64,000 nt of DNA from the NCBI RefSeq assembly GCF_020103695.1, contig NZ_JAHXBF010000020.1:211571-275570 (forward strand). Direction: 5' to 3'. The notes below the pieces were generated by a model that was not told the origin of the DNA, did no database searches, and saw nothing but the letters and a program-made list of their open reading frames with translations. This document shows positions 8,566 to 17,303 of this stretch, piece by piece. This stretch comes from Hyalangium versicolor (lineage in GTDB: Bacteria; Myxococcota; Myxococcia; Myxococcales; Myxococcaceae). The position numbers and the translations under genes are program-made. Within the stretch, counting starts at the first letter, position 1; each line of letters begins with the position of its first letter.

Positions 8566-8949
8566 TCAGGGTAGCAGGCCCGGAACGGTTCCTCCTGGGG
8601 CCGCCTGGATGTGGTAGCGCACTGCAGGTGGGTAGGAGCCCCACACGGGCCCCGGAATGATGAAGGGGGCGCCGTAGCCCCAGCTTGGGGACTCGGGCCA
8701 GCCGAGGGAGTTCCCGCGCTCGGGCGGGTGGGCTCCCTCTTCGGGCTCGGCGGGAGCGAGCGGGGGCGCGTCGTCTCCCAGGACGATGCCTTCGGGGATC
8801 CGCTCCGGGTGGGCTTCGGGCCGCATGGCCTCCTCGATGCGCTCGCTTCCTTCGTCGCGCACCGGCCGAGGGCCCACGGCACAGGCCGCGAGCAGACTCG
8901 CGGTCAGCACTCCTGCGCGCTGGAGCCTGTGCCTCATGAGGCTCTTCAT
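8566..8949 (-). CDS. small proline-rich lipoprotein
   Basis: 127 residues starting MKSLMRHRLQ, with a hydrophobic stretch ending in the lipobox LLAAC (Cys at about 23), so probably membrane-anchored by lipid. The mature part is acidic and proline-rich, with a Gly/Pro/Trp/Tyr tail (WGYGAPFIIPGPVWGSYPP). No family is recognised. The upstream TerC gene ends only 7 bases before this start, so the two may be cotranscribed. The start at 8949 is preferred over the longer frame because it gives a complete signal peptide. Confidence 0.6.
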   Translation of the reverse strand: MKSLMRHRLQRAGVLTASLLAACAVGPRPVRDEGSERIEEAMRPEAHPERIPEGIVLGDDAPPLAPAEPEEGAHPPERGNSLGWPESPSWGYGAPFIIPGPVWGSYPPAVRYHIQAAPGGTVPGLLP

Positions 8950-8956
8950 ACCCGCA

Positions 8957-9934
8957 TCAGGCCGTGACTTCACGGGGCGGGGCGGCATCGGGTCCCTTGG
9001 GCCCTTGCTTTTCGCGGCGCTGCCGGGCCCGTGCGCGGAGACTCGCGATCACCGCGGCGCCGATGCACACGATGATGACGCCGACCGAGACGAGCGGCGG
9101 CACATGCACCCAGGAGTCGGGGATGACCATCTTCAGTCCGGCGAAGGCCAGGACTCCGGCGAGCCCGTAGTGCAGGTAGCGCAGCTCCGAGATGATGTGG
9201 GCCAGCGCGATGTAGAGGGCCCGCAGGCCCAGGATGGCGAAGACGTTGGACGAGTAGACGATGAACGGCTGCTGGCTGACGGAGAGCGCTGCGGGCACTG
9301 AGTCCACGGCGAAGGCGATGTCGGTGAGTTCGATGGCCATGAGCGCCACGAGCAGGGGCGAGGCCAGGAGCCGTCCGTTGCGCCGGACGATGAAGTGCGA
9401 GCCATCCACCTCGGGGTGGACGGGGAGCCGGCGGGAGAACCACTCCACGAGGGTGCTCTTGCGCTCCTTCGTGGGACTCTCGAACGCCACGCGGATGGCG
9501 GTGACGAGCAGGACGGCACCAAAGACGTAGACCACGGGGTGCCAGTGCGAGATGGCCTCCACGCCGAGGAAGATGAAGATGCCGCGGAACACCAGCGCGC
9601 CGAAGATGCCCCAGAAGAGGACGCGCCGCTGCTCGTCCTCGGGGATGTTCAGGCTGCGGAAGATGACGAGGAAGATGAAGAGGTTGTCCAGGCTGAGGCT
9701 CTTCTCGATGAGCCACGCGCCCAGGTACTCGTGGGCGGCCTGGGAGCCATAGGAGCGCCAGACGAACACGCTGAAGCCCAGCCCCAGGGCGACCCAGCCG
9801 AGGCTCCACGCGATGGCGCTGCGCTTGGACTCGCCATGCTTGTGCCGGTGCACCAGCAGGTCGACCGCGAGCAGACCCAGGACGAGCACCCCGAAGGCGA
9901 TCCACCCCGAGACTGGAACCTGGATCGTGTTCAT
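8957..9934 (-). CDS. TerC/Alx-family membrane metal (Mn2+) exporter
   Basis: 325 residues with about nine transmembrane helices. The family signatures are present: an acidic pair inside the membrane in KSLSLDNLFIF near residue 77, and ELTDIAFAVDSVPAAL near residue 205, where the Asp residues are thought to bind the ion. TerC/Alx proteins export manganese and help metalate exported enzymes. The C-terminus is a basic tail. The start at 9934 begins right before the first helix; the frame extends upstream without family sequence. Expression control is not evident: I did not find a clear yybP-ykoY-type riboswitch in the 5' region. Confidence 0.9.
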   Translation of the reverse strand: MNTIQVPVSGWIAFGVLVLGLLAVDLLVHRHKHGESKRSAIAWSLGWVALGLGFSVFVWRSYGSQAAHEYLGAWLIEKSLSLDNLFIFLVIFRSLNIPEDEQRRVLFWGIFGALVFRGIFIFLGVEAISHWHPVVYVFGAVLLVTAIRVAFESPTKERKSTLVEWFSRRLPVHPEVDGSHFIVRRNGRLLASPLLVALMAIELTDIAFAVDSVPAALSVSQQPFIVYSSNVFAILGLRALYIALAHIISELRYLHYGLAGVLAFAGLKMVIPDSWVHVPPLVSVGVIIVCIGAAVIASLRARARQRREKQGPKGPDAAPPREVTA

Positions 9935-10055
9935 CTCCCACCCATCCGCGTCCTGCGAGCCAGGACGATGGAGGGAAGGTATGCATGGGGGCACGCGCGC
10001 CTGTCTGCCTGCTCGCTCCTCGGAGGAGCAGCCAGCGCCCGGGTGCCCGGTGGGC

Positions 10056-11135
10056 TCAGCCGGTCATGTGCTCGGCGGAGAGCGTCTTGTTGACGCGGCG
10101 GACGATCTCCGCGCCCAGGCTCTTGAGGGGAACCACCTGGTGGGCGATCCCCGCCTGGAGGACGGACTGGGGCATGCTGCCCACCACGCACGTCAGTGGA
10201 TCCTGGACCATGATCCGGCCACCGGCCTGGCTCACCACCTGGCAACCCTTGAGCCCGTCCTGCCCCATGCCTGTCATCACCACGGCCAGCACGCCGGCGC
10301 CGTAGGCGGCGGCAGCGGAGCGGAAGAGCACATCAGCTGCAGGGCGGCAGGAGTTCTCCATGGGGCCGCGGTGGGTGACGAGCTTCACCACGGGACCTTC
10401 TCGGGTGACGGCCAGATGGTAGTCGCCGGGAGCGACCCACACCTGTCCGGCCTTCAACTGCTCGCCGGCCAGAGCCTCGCGCACCTGAAGCGGAGAGAGC
10501 GAGTCCAGGCGCTCGGCAAAGAGCTTCGTGAAGACCGGGGGCATATGCTGGGCGATCAGCACGGGCACGGGGAAGTCGGCGGGTAGCGTGGCGATGACTT
10601 CGCTCAGCATGTTGGGCCCGCCGGTGGATGCGCCGATCACCACCACGCTGAGGCGGGGCTGCCGCTCGGGGGCCTTGGCCAACTCGTACCGCTTGCGCGG
10701 AGGAGGGAACTTCGGAGGCTCGGGCTGGATGCGCGAGTGCAGCTCCTTGATCTTGGTGACGAGCTGCTCGCGGGCCTGATCGAGGTGGGGGACTCCACCC
10801 GCGGCGGTGGGCTTGGTGATGTAGTCACTGGCGCCGTGGGCCAGCGCATCAAGGGTGAGGGTTCCGGTGCTCGCCGCGAGCGCGCTGAAGATGAGCACGG
10901 GCAGGCGAGGGAACTGCCGGCGCAGCGCCTTGAGCACGTCCAGTCCGCTCATGTCCTGGAGGGACAACTCGAGGACGACGATCTCCGGGCGCAGGTGCTC
11001 CACCTGCTCCAGCGCCTGTTTACCGGTGGGAGCCGTGGCCACCACCTCGAGCGTGGGATCGGATCCCAGCATGTGAGAGAGCTCCCTCCGGGCGACTGCG
11101 GAGCTGTCCGCCACGAGGATTCGGATGGGAGGCAT
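10056..11135 (-). CDS. cheB: CheB-like protein-glutamate methylesterase with altered receiver domain
   Basis: 359 residues: a receiver domain (about 4-120), a linker, and a CheB methylesterase domain (about 160-350) that removes methyl groups from chemoreceptors. The catalytic triad is complete: Ser170 in GASTGGP, His197 in AQHMPP and Asp293 in MTGMGQDG. The receiver keeps one acidic pocket residue (Asp10), Ser84 and Lys108, but the phospho-acceptor Asp is replaced by Glu56 (VVLELSLQD). It is therefore unlikely to be switched on normally by CheA phosphorylation and may be constitutively active. No cheA, cheR, cheW or receptor gene is in the window, so it is an orphan. No clear ribosome site precedes the ATG. 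Confidence 0.9.
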   Translation of the reverse strand: MPPIRILVADSSAVARRELSHMLGSDPTLEVVATAPTGKQALEQVEHLRPEIVVLELSLQDMSGLDVLKALRRQFPRLPVLIFSALAASTGTLTLDALAHGASDYITKPTAAGGVPHLDQAREQLVTKIKELHSRIQPEPPKFPPPRKRYELAKAPERQPRLSVVVIGASTGGPNMLSEVIATLPADFPVPVLIAQHMPPVFTKLFAERLDSLSPLQVREALAGEQLKAGQVWVAPGDYHLAVTREGPVVKLVTHRGPMENSCRPAADVLFRSAAAAYGAGVLAVVMTGMGQDGLKGCQVVSQAGGRIMVQDPLTCVVGSMPQSVLQAGIAHQVVPLKSLGAEIVRRVNKTLSAEHMTG

Positions 11136-11221
11136 GAAAAGGGGGCGACAGGCGGAGGAGGTTAGGCGGCAAATTCCAGCCTAGCGCGACTCCGCACCCT
11201 CAGAGAACCCAGGAGGAGTGT

Positions 11222-11278
11222 ATGAGTGGCTTCCATCAACGGTCTGCGGCGCAGACCAACCTCGCGAGTCACCCATGA
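11222..11278 (+). CDS. candidate 18-residue small protein
   Basis: An ATG preceded by AGGAGGAG (11211-11218), a near-perfect Shine-Dalgarno at good spacing, opens an 18-codon frame (MSGFHQRSAAQTNLASHP) ending in TGA at 11278. A strong plus-strand terminator follows 36 bases later. It lies in a 240-base gap and is transcribed away from cheB; cutA is convergent. The combination of ribosome site, ORF and matched terminator suggests a real short transcript. The peptide could be functional or a leader, or the RNA itself could matter. No clear promoter is visible. Confidence 0.4.
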   Translation: MSGFHQRSAAQTNLASHP

Positions 11279-11313
11279 CCCGGCCTGTCCTGTGGGTTCA
11301 GGGGACTTCGGGA

Positions 11314-11354
11314 GGGGTTCGGCCCTAACTGGTTAGGGTCGAACCCCCCTTTTT
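11314..11354 (+). terminator. strong intrinsic terminator on the plus strand
   Basis: A 15-bp stem (GGGGTTCGGCCCTAA, 11314-11328, pairing with 11333-11347 with a single G-T pair), loop CTGG, then CC and five T. The U-run is on the plus strand although both annotated neighbours are on the minus strand, so it fits the small ORF at 11222. It could also slow minus-strand transcripts leaving cutA. Confidence 0.85.
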
Positions 11355-11376
11355 AACTGAGCGAGGGTCATCTGAG

Positions 11377-11709
11377 TCAGGGGGAGGGCCGGACGTTGTC
11401 GCGGATCCACTCGAGATAGGGCAGATGGCCGGCAGCCACGTCGAGCCTCAGCACCTCGGGGACCTGATACGGGTGCAGGGCGACGATGCGCTCGCGAAGC
11501 GCCTCGAAGAGAGGGGCGCGCGTCTTGAGGATGAGCAGCGCCTCGGGCTCATCGTGGATCTTCCCCTCCCAGCGGTAGATGGAGCGCAGGGCGGGCAGCA
11601 CGTTGCCGCAAGCGGCCAGTTGCTCCTCGACGAGCGTCCGAGCCAGCTCCGCGGCCTTCTCGGCCGACGGGGTGGTGACGAGGACGACGATGGCATCGGT
11701 CATGTTCAA
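11377..11709 (-). CDS. cutA: CutA-family divalent-cation tolerance protein
   Basis: 110 residues, the usual CutA1 length. Family features are clear: VLVTTPSAEKAAELARTLVEEQLAACGNVLP, then SIYRWEGKI, an EALLILKT strand and the ending HPYQVPEVLRLDVAAGHLPYLEWI. CutA forms a very stable cytoplasmic trimer linked to copper and other divalent-metal tolerance, though its exact role is debated. It ends just beyond the 11314 hairpin and is not coupled to cheB. Met3 (11703) is an alternative start. Confidence 0.93.
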   Translation of the reverse strand: MNMTDAIVVLVTTPSAEKAAELARTLVEEQLAACGNVLPALRSIYRWEGKIHDEPEALLILKTRAPLFEALRERIVALHPYQVPEVLRLDVAAGHLPYLEWIRDNVRPSP

Positions 11710-11778
11710 GCCTCGGGGCAGGGGAGCGAAGCTCCCGCCATACCGGGCCTGCCGTGGACTGGGAAGAGGACAGCAGCC

Positions 11779-12783
11779 TCAGCGGTGCGCGCGCATCTTC
11801 GCGGGGGCGTGGTGCCCTCGGGGCTCCAACTCGTGCCGCGTGCGCCGGTGATCCGGTGTGTCCTTGGGCAGCTCCACGAAGGTGCACATCTCGCAGAGCC
11901 GGCTGTAGATGCGCTCTCCCACGCGCTCGCGCAGCAACTCCTCGGCGCGCAGCGCGCTCTTCGCGTCCTCGGTGGAGTGGTAGCCGCTCACCGCGCGGGT
12001 CGCCTTGCGCTCCGGCTCCAGCGAGTAGTTCGTCGCGAACAGGGTGGTGCGGTTGGCGTTGTAGCGCCGGGCGATCAGCTCATCGAGCGTCTCCATCTCG
12101 AACTGGCTGCCGCGCCCCTTGCCCAACTCGTCGATGGCCAGCACCTCCACCTCGGACAGCGGACCGATGATCTCCCCGCCGCTCTTGCCCTCCTGGAAGC
12201 CGCGCCGGATGGTGGCGTAGAGCAGAGAGATCTCCACGTAGCGGGTCGCCACGCCCACCTCGAGCACCAGGTGCGCGAGCGTGGCGCCCAGCAGGTGCGT
12301 CTTGCCCGTGCCCACCGGTCCGCTCAGCACGAAGCCCTTGTTGGGACCCTTCTTGTCGTAGTGGTGGGCGAAGTGCAGCGCCGCGTTGCGCGCCTTGTCC
12401 TGCTGCGTCTTCGCGGGGACATAGTTGTCGAACGTGGCATGGGCCACCACGCCGGGCAGGCCCACCTCATTGAACCGGGCCACCCGCTTCACCCTCAGCG
12501 TGCACGCGCACGGAGCCAGCACCTCGTACTTGCGCGGGCCCACCTTCGTACTGAAGGTCGCCTCCTGCTCGACGAGGAGGTGCCCTCGTCCGCCACACAC
12601 CTTGCACTCCACCGAGCACTCACAGATGCGCGCATGCGCGCGATCTCCCTGCCGCTCGATGAGGTACGTCCGACCCCCGCACACGCCACACGCTCCGCCA
12701 CTGCCCTTGGTCCCCATGTCGGCGCGATCCATAGCAGTCCCCCCGCCAGACGACTTGCTGAGCAGACGTTCAGGTGTCCCCAT
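11779..12783 (-). CDS. DnaC/IstB-like AAA+ ATPase with N-terminal zinc-binding region
   Basis: 334 residues. The C-terminal two-thirds is a helicase-loader-type AAA+ domain, with ATFDNYVP as in DnaC/IstB, Walker A GPVGTGKT at 155-162, Walker B VEVLAIDE near 213-219, and sensor NRTTLFATNYS. The first 95 residues hold eight Cys (32, 35, 54, 56, 60, 63, 92, 94), so one or two zinc ribbons are likely for DNA or partner binding. It probably loads or remodels a DnaB-type helicase. The upstream gene ends 4 bases before this start, so the two act as an operon and probably as a pair. An internal ATG at 12732 is an alternative start. Confidence 0.78.
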   Translation of the reverse strand: MGTPERLLSKSSGGGTAMDRADMGTKGSGGACGVCGGRTYLIERQGDRAHARICECSVECKVCGGRGHLLVEQEATFSTKVGPRKYEVLAPCACTLRVKRVARFNEVGLPGVVAHATFDNYVPAKTQQDKARNAALHFAHHYDKKGPNKGFVLSGPVGTGKTHLLGATLAHLVLEVGVATRYVEISLLYATIRRGFQEGKSGGEIIGPLSEVEVLAIDELGKGRGSQFEMETLDELIARRYNANRTTLFATNYSLEPERKATRAVSGYHSTEDAKSALRAEELLRERVGERIYSRLCEMCTFVELPKDTPDHRRTRHELEPRGHHAPAKMRAHR

Positions 12784-12787
12784 CGGG

Positions 12788-13429
12788 CTAAACCTCTTTC
12801 ATCTCGAGCGCGCGGCGCAGGAGCGCCAGCAACCGGAAGCGCCGCCCCACCATGCGTGATCGCGAGGACATCCCCTGGCTCTCGGAGGCACCCCGGGCCG
12901 AGCGCCACAGCGACAGCCGCTCGGAGAAGGGCAGGGCGCGCAGCAGCGCCAGGAACACGAACCCCTCCTGATCGTCCAACTGCGCCGGCTCAGCGGGCGG
13001 GGTGCCGAGCACTGCCTCCAGCAGCCGCCCTACCCGAGGCATCAACTCCGGACGGCGCTCGCCCAGCCGCTCCAGGGCAGTCCGCAGCTTCGCGTGACGG
13101 CTCTCCTCCCACGTCATCGCACGCCGCTTCCGGGGCTGCTCGCCCTCGCCCGCGCTGCGCTCGCGGTACTTCTTGATCTCGGACTCCACCTGCCGCTGGC
13201 AGGCCCGAAGGCTGCGCAGCACCGGCTCTCCGGGCCGGGCGTCCCACAGCGCCTTCTCCGCCGAGCGCTGGATCCCCCGGGCCACCACCTCGAAGGGAAC
13301 GCCCTCTCGGGCCCAGGACGTCAGAAGCTCGGTGTCCAATGCGGAGAGCATCAGCCCCGCTCCGCGCACGGCAAGAAAGTAGTCCTGCACCAGTTCCTCG
13401 AAACTGGCGCCTTCGGGCAAGAGACTCAT
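12788..13429 (-). CDS. hypothetical partner of the DnaC-like ATPase
   Basis: 213 residues, mostly helical and charged, with no signal peptide, so cytoplasmic. Residues 28-75 (LDTELLTSWAREGVPFEVVARGI...) loosely resemble the C-terminal domain of DnaD/DnaB2-type primosome proteins, where a Trp and an 'elI..Ai' helix follow a short loop. That would fit its 4-base distance from the helicase-loader-like gene, but the similarity is weak and read by eye. The ATG at 13429 is chosen because the upstream extension lies in the promoter region shared with gltD. Confidence 0.6.
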   Translation of the reverse strand: MSLLPEGASFEELVQDYFLAVRGAGLMLSALDTELLTSWAREGVPFEVVARGIQRSAEKALWDARPGEPVLRSLRACQRQVESEIKKYRERSAGEGEQPRKRRAMTWEESRHAKLRTALERLGERRPELMPRVGRLLEAVLGTPPAEPAQLDDQEGFVFLALLRALPFSERLSLWRSARGASESQGMSSRSRMVGRRFRLLALLRRALEMKEV

Positions 13430-13589
13430 GATCGGGTTCGCATCGCAGGGTAGAGCAGGCAGACGGACAAGCGCTACCCCACCCATAACCTCCCAGGCCG
13501 ACATGGCAGCCAACCCAACGCGTTCCAAACAGCGTTTCTGGAAGTTTTCCGGCCAGCTTTCCCCCACCCCGGCGGCCGAGCAGGTTCAG

Positions 13590-13619
13590 TTGACCGCCCT
13601 TGCAGCCTCTGGGCATAGT
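13590..13619 (+). promoter_or_regulatory. probable promoter of the gltD operon
   Basis: TTGACC (13590-13595), an 18-base spacer and CATAGT (13614-13619) make a sigma70-like promoter. Transcription would start near 13626, leaving a leader of about 85 bases before gltD. It lies in the 280-base gap between gltD and the divergent DnaC-partner gene. Confidence 0.5.
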
Positions 13620-13709
13620 GACGGCCCTCGAATGGAAATTCCTAAAGAGTCCCGGCCACTTGCCCGGCAAGCAAGCGTCCGGGACTACACGTTCCGGGAT
13701 AGGAGAGAC

Positions 13710-16700
13710 ATGCGTCGCTCGCTCCTCGTAGGCCTGCTCCTGCTGGCCTCGGTCGCGTCTGCCCAGGGGAAGAAGAACCCGCGTGAGGCCGACCTGGGCA
13801 AGAAGTCGGCCACCACCATTGACAAGTCACTCGCCGGCGACATCTCCCGTAAAAAGGAGAAAGAGGCGGATGCGCCCGCCTTGCAGTACGACCAGTTCCG
13901 ACTGGGCGTGGAGCTGCAGGTGGCCTCCAAGCGGCGCGAGCAGATCGAGTCGCTGAAGAAGATCATTGATCTGTCGCCCGACCAGACCGAGGCGCCCAGC
14001 CTGTTGTTCCGCCTGGGCGAGCTCTACTGGGAAGAGTCCAAGTTCTACGAGTTCGAGGCGAACCGGAAGGACGACGATCTCATCAAGGCCATGAACCGCA
14101 ACGACGCTGCGGCCCAGCAGCGGGCCAAGGCGGAGAAGGCGGAGCTGCTCGGCAAGGCCAAGGAGTACGGCAAGCTGGCCATGGCGCAGTACACGAAGAT
14201 CGTCCAGGAGTACCCGAACTTCGATCGCAGCGACGAGGTGCTCTTCTTCCTCGGCCAGTTCCTCATGGAGGACGGCCAGGACAAGAAGGCCCTCGTTGTC
14301 TACGAGCGCCTGGTGAAGAAGTTCTCGAAGTCCAAGTTCGTTCCGGACGCGTGGCTGGCCTTCGGCGAGTACTACTTCAACAACTCCAAGGGGAAGCGCC
14401 CCGAGCTGGAGCGCGCCCTCGAGGCCTATAAGCGCGCCGCCGAGTACACCGACAGCCAGGTGTACGCGTACGCCCTGTACAAGCAGGGTTGGTGCTACTT
14501 CAACATGGCGGACTACCCGGCCGCCAAGGACAAGTTCAAGACGGTGGTGCTCTACGGCGAGCTGGCCGGCGCCGCGGCGGACAAGGACGGCGGCAAGAGC
14601 GCCAAGGGTGGCAAGAGCGGCCTGGCCAAGGAGGCCCGCACCGACTACGTGCGCACCTACGCGCGCGACGGTGACGTGATGCAGGCCCGGGACGACTTCA
14701 GCAAGGTCGCCACCAAGCCCGAGGACCGCTTCGCGATGATGAAGCAGCTGGCCAACCTCTACTACGGCGACGGTAAGGACCGTGAGGCGGCCATCACCTT
14801 CAACTCGCTCATCAAGGAGAAGCCGCTGTCGCCCGAGTCTCCGGGCTTCCAGGCGAAGATCGTCGACTGCGTGCTGCGCATGGGCAACAAGGAGCGCACC
14901 GTGGCCCAGGTGCGCCGCCTGGTGAAGATCACCAAGGAAGTGGAGGCCTCCGGCATCGTCAAGGAGGACAAGGACAAGAAGCTGCTCGAGGAGGCCAACG
15001 AGCTGGCCGAGCGCACCCTGTCCAACCTCGCCGTCACCTGGCACAACGAGGCGCGCAAGACGCGTGACGAGGAGACGTTCAAGTACGCCGACAGCATCTA
15101 CGGCGACTACCTCACGCTCTTCCCGGAGAACCCGAAGGCGTACGACATGCGCTTCTTCTGGGCGGAGCTCCTCAACGACAACCTGAACAACTACGAGAAG
15201 GCCGCCGTCAACTACACCCTGGTCGTCCTCCAGGACGCCAAGGTGCTGGACGCCAAGGATGAGAAGGGCAACCCCAAGCCCGGCAAGCCCGGCAAGTGGC
15301 TGACCAACGCCTCCTACAACGCGGTGCTGGCCTATGACGAAGTCGTCAAGGCCGCCGAGGAGAAGGGCACCCTCAAGGCGCCGGACAGCACGGACATCAA
15401 GAAGAAGGCGACCATCGTCGAGCCGAAGAAGGGCCTGCTCGAGGCGTGCGAGCGCTACCTGAAGTACCTGCCCAAGGGCGAGAAGCGGGTGGAGATCGCC
15501 TTCAAGGCCGCCAACATCTACTACCGCTACAACCACTTCGACGAGGCGGTGAAGCGCTTCAGCGAGATCGCCCTCAACTACCCGGACTTCAAGTTCGAGA
15601 ACGGCGATCGCGCCGGCGAGGTGTCCGCCAACCTGGTGCTCGACTCGTACAACCTCCTCAAGGACTACGAGAAGGTGAACGAGTGGGCGCGCAAGTTCTA
15701 CGCGAATGACAAGCTGGCGGTGGGCAAATTCCGCGAGGACCTGTCCAAGCTCATCGAGCAGTCCTCGTTCGCCCTGGTGGCACAGCTCGAGGAGAAGAAG
15801 CAGTTCAGCAAGGCCGCCGAGGCCTACCTGAACTTCGTGAAGGACTTCCCGCAGACGAACATCGCGGACCAGGCGCTCTACAACGCGTCGGTGGACTACT
15901 TCAAAGGCAAGCAGCTGGACAAGGCCATCGAGGTCCGCCAGAGCTTGATCTCCAAGTACCCGCGCTCGCGCTTCGTGCCGGACTCCATCTACGCCAACGC
16001 CGAGGCGCAGGAGGCCATTGGTGACTTCGAGCAGGCCTCCAGCACCTTCGAGCTGTACGTGAAGGGCTACGAGCGCAGCCTGAACGAGAAGGGCGCGCCC
16101 AAGCCCGGCAAGTCCAAATCCAAGCAGGCGAAGAAGGGCAAGGACGACGGCGGCGACGAGAAGAAGGAAGAGAAGCAGAAGTGGGAGGAGCCCAAGGCCC
16201 AGATCGCGCTCTTCAACGCCGCCACCTACCGCGAGGGTCTCGGCCAGTACAAGCAGGCCCTGAAGAACCGCGAGCACTACCTGGAGCTGTGGCCCAAGAC
16301 GAAGGACGCCGAGCAGATCTACCTGTCCATCGTCTCGCTCTACGAGAAGAGCGGCGCGTACGGCAAGGCGATGAAGATGCTGGAGGAGTACGAGAAGGAC
16401 AACCTCCGCTCGCCCAGCAAGGTGCTCACCGCCGAGGGCCGCATCGTCGACATCTTCGAGAACAAGCTGAAGAAGCCTCGCGACACCGCCCGCCTCTACA
16501 ACCGCATCTACGAGTACTTCGACAAGCTGCCCAAGCGCACGCAGAAGGACCTGGAGAAGACGGCCATTGCGCCGGCGGCCCAGGCGCAGTTCCTCAGCGT
16601 GGACCCGGACTGGCGCGAGTATCTGCGCGTCAAGCTGACGTGGGGCCGCCCCGCGGACCCGAAGAAGCTCAAGGACTCCATCCTCGAGAAGAAGCGCGCG

Positions 16701-17303
16701 CTGGACGTGGTGCAGAAGAAGTACATCCAGACGGTGTCCTACGGTGCCCCGCAGCCCGCCATCTGCGCGCTGCACCGCATCGGCATGGCCTACCACGAGT
16801 TCAGCGACAAGCTGATCAACGTGCCCATGCCGCCCGGCGTGGACGCGGAGACGGAGCAGGCCATCCGCGACGAGTTCAGCAAGCAGGCCGAGCCCCTCAA
16901 GCAGCAGGCCACCGAGGCCTTCGCCAGCGCCGTGACGAAGAGCCGCGAGCTGGACTTCTTCAGCGACTGCACCAAGGAGAGCCTGAAGATGCTGCGCACC
17001 ACGTACGCCCCGGAGCAGTTCCCGGAGGTGCACGAGGAGAAGGTCGCGCTCAAGAAGGGCGCGGACGTGGCGCTCGGCCTGGATGTGCTCGTGGCCATCC
17101 AGGATGTGCCGCCGCCCGCGGTGCAGGAAGAGGGCACCGCGCAGGCCAAGGCGGAGGAGGTCCAGGAGGACATCGCCGACCTGGCCAAGAAGCTGCGTGA
17201 ACAGACTGCCACCGACGTGAGCGCTCGCCCGGCGACGGCTCAGGACGGTACCAATCCCAAGAAGGCGTCCAACGACGATCAGGAGCCGGAGGACTTCCTC
17301 TAA
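13710..17303 (+). CDS. gltD: GltD (AgmU): periplasmic TPR protein of the gliding motor
   Basis: 1,197 residues with a Sec signal peptide (MRRSLLVGLLLLASVASAQ), then many TPR-like helical repeats to about 1,100. A very basic/acidic low-complexity insert, KSKSKQAKKGKDDGGDEKKEEKQ, lies near 800-825, and two shorter Lys/Gly-rich loops near 290 and 520. Length, signal, repeats and gene order match AgmU/GltD of Myxococcus, a periplasmic part of the Agl-Glt machinery that links the inner-membrane motor to the outer membrane at focal adhesions. The start is set by AGGAGAG eight bases before the ATG. The stop overlaps gltE as TAATG, so translation is coupled. Confidence 0.88.
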   Translation: MRRSLLVGLLLLASVASAQGKKNPREADLGKKSATTIDKSLAGDISRKKEKEADAPALQYDQFRLGVELQVASKRREQIESLKKIIDLSPDQTEAPSLLFRLGELYWEESKFYEFEANRKDDDLIKAMNRNDAAAQQRAKAEKAELLGKAKEYGKLAMAQYTKIVQEYPNFDRSDEVLFFLGQFLMEDGQDKKALVVYERLVKKFSKSKFVPDAWLAFGEYYFNNSKGKRPELERALEAYKRAAEYTDSQVYAYALYKQGWCYFNMADYPAAKDKFKTVVLYGELAGAAADKDGGKSAKGGKSGLAKEARTDYVRTYARDGDVMQARDDFSKVATKPEDRFAMMKQLANLYYGDGKDREAAITFNSLIKEKPLSPESPGFQAKIVDCVLRMGNKERTVAQVRRLVKITKEVEASGIVKEDKDKKLLEEANELAERTLSNLAVTWHNEARKTRDEETFKYADSIYGDYLTLFPENPKAYDMRFFWAELLNDNLNNYEKAAVNYTLVVLQDAKVLDAKDEKGNPKPGKPGKWLTNASYNAVLAYDEVVKAAEEKGTLKAPDSTDIKKKATIVEPKKGLLEACERYLKYLPKGEKRVEIAFKAANIYYRYNHFDEAVKRFSEIALNYPDFKFENGDRAGEVSANLVLDSYNLLKDYEKVNEWARKFYANDKLAVGKFREDLSKLIEQSSFALVAQLEEKKQFSKAAEAYLNFVKDFPQTNIADQALYNASVDYFKGKQLDKAIEVRQSLISKYPRSRFVPDSIYANAEAQEAIGDFEQASSTFELYVKGYERSLNEKGAPKPGKSKSKQAKKGKDDGGDEKKEEKQKWEEPKAQIALFNAATYREGLGQYKQALKNREHYLELWPKTKDAEQIYLSIVSLYEKSGAYGKAMKMLEEYEKDNLRSPSKVLTAEGRIVDIFENKLKKPRDTARLYNRIYEYFDKLPKRTQKDLEKTAIAPAAQAQFLSVDPDWREYLRVKLTWGRPADPKKLKDSILEKKRALDVVQKKYIQTVSYGAPQPAICALHRIGMAYHEFSDKLINVPMPPGVDAETEQAIRDEFSKQAEPLKQQATEAFASAVTKSRELDFFSDCTKESLKMLRTTYAPEQFPEVHEEKVALKKGADVALGLDVLVAIQDVPPPAVQEEGTAQAKAEEVQEDIADLAKKLREQTATDVSARPATAQDGTNPKKASNDDQEPEDFL

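Noticed and set aside
9935..10055. Possible yybP-ykoY manganese riboswitch before the TerC gene
   Set aside because: The 120-base gap shows no recognisable conserved loops of that riboswitch and no clear terminator/antiterminator pair.
13827..17033. A 1,068-codon minus-strand frame opposite gltD
   Set aside because: Leu/Val/Glu-rich shadow of the real TPR gene; no recognisable features.
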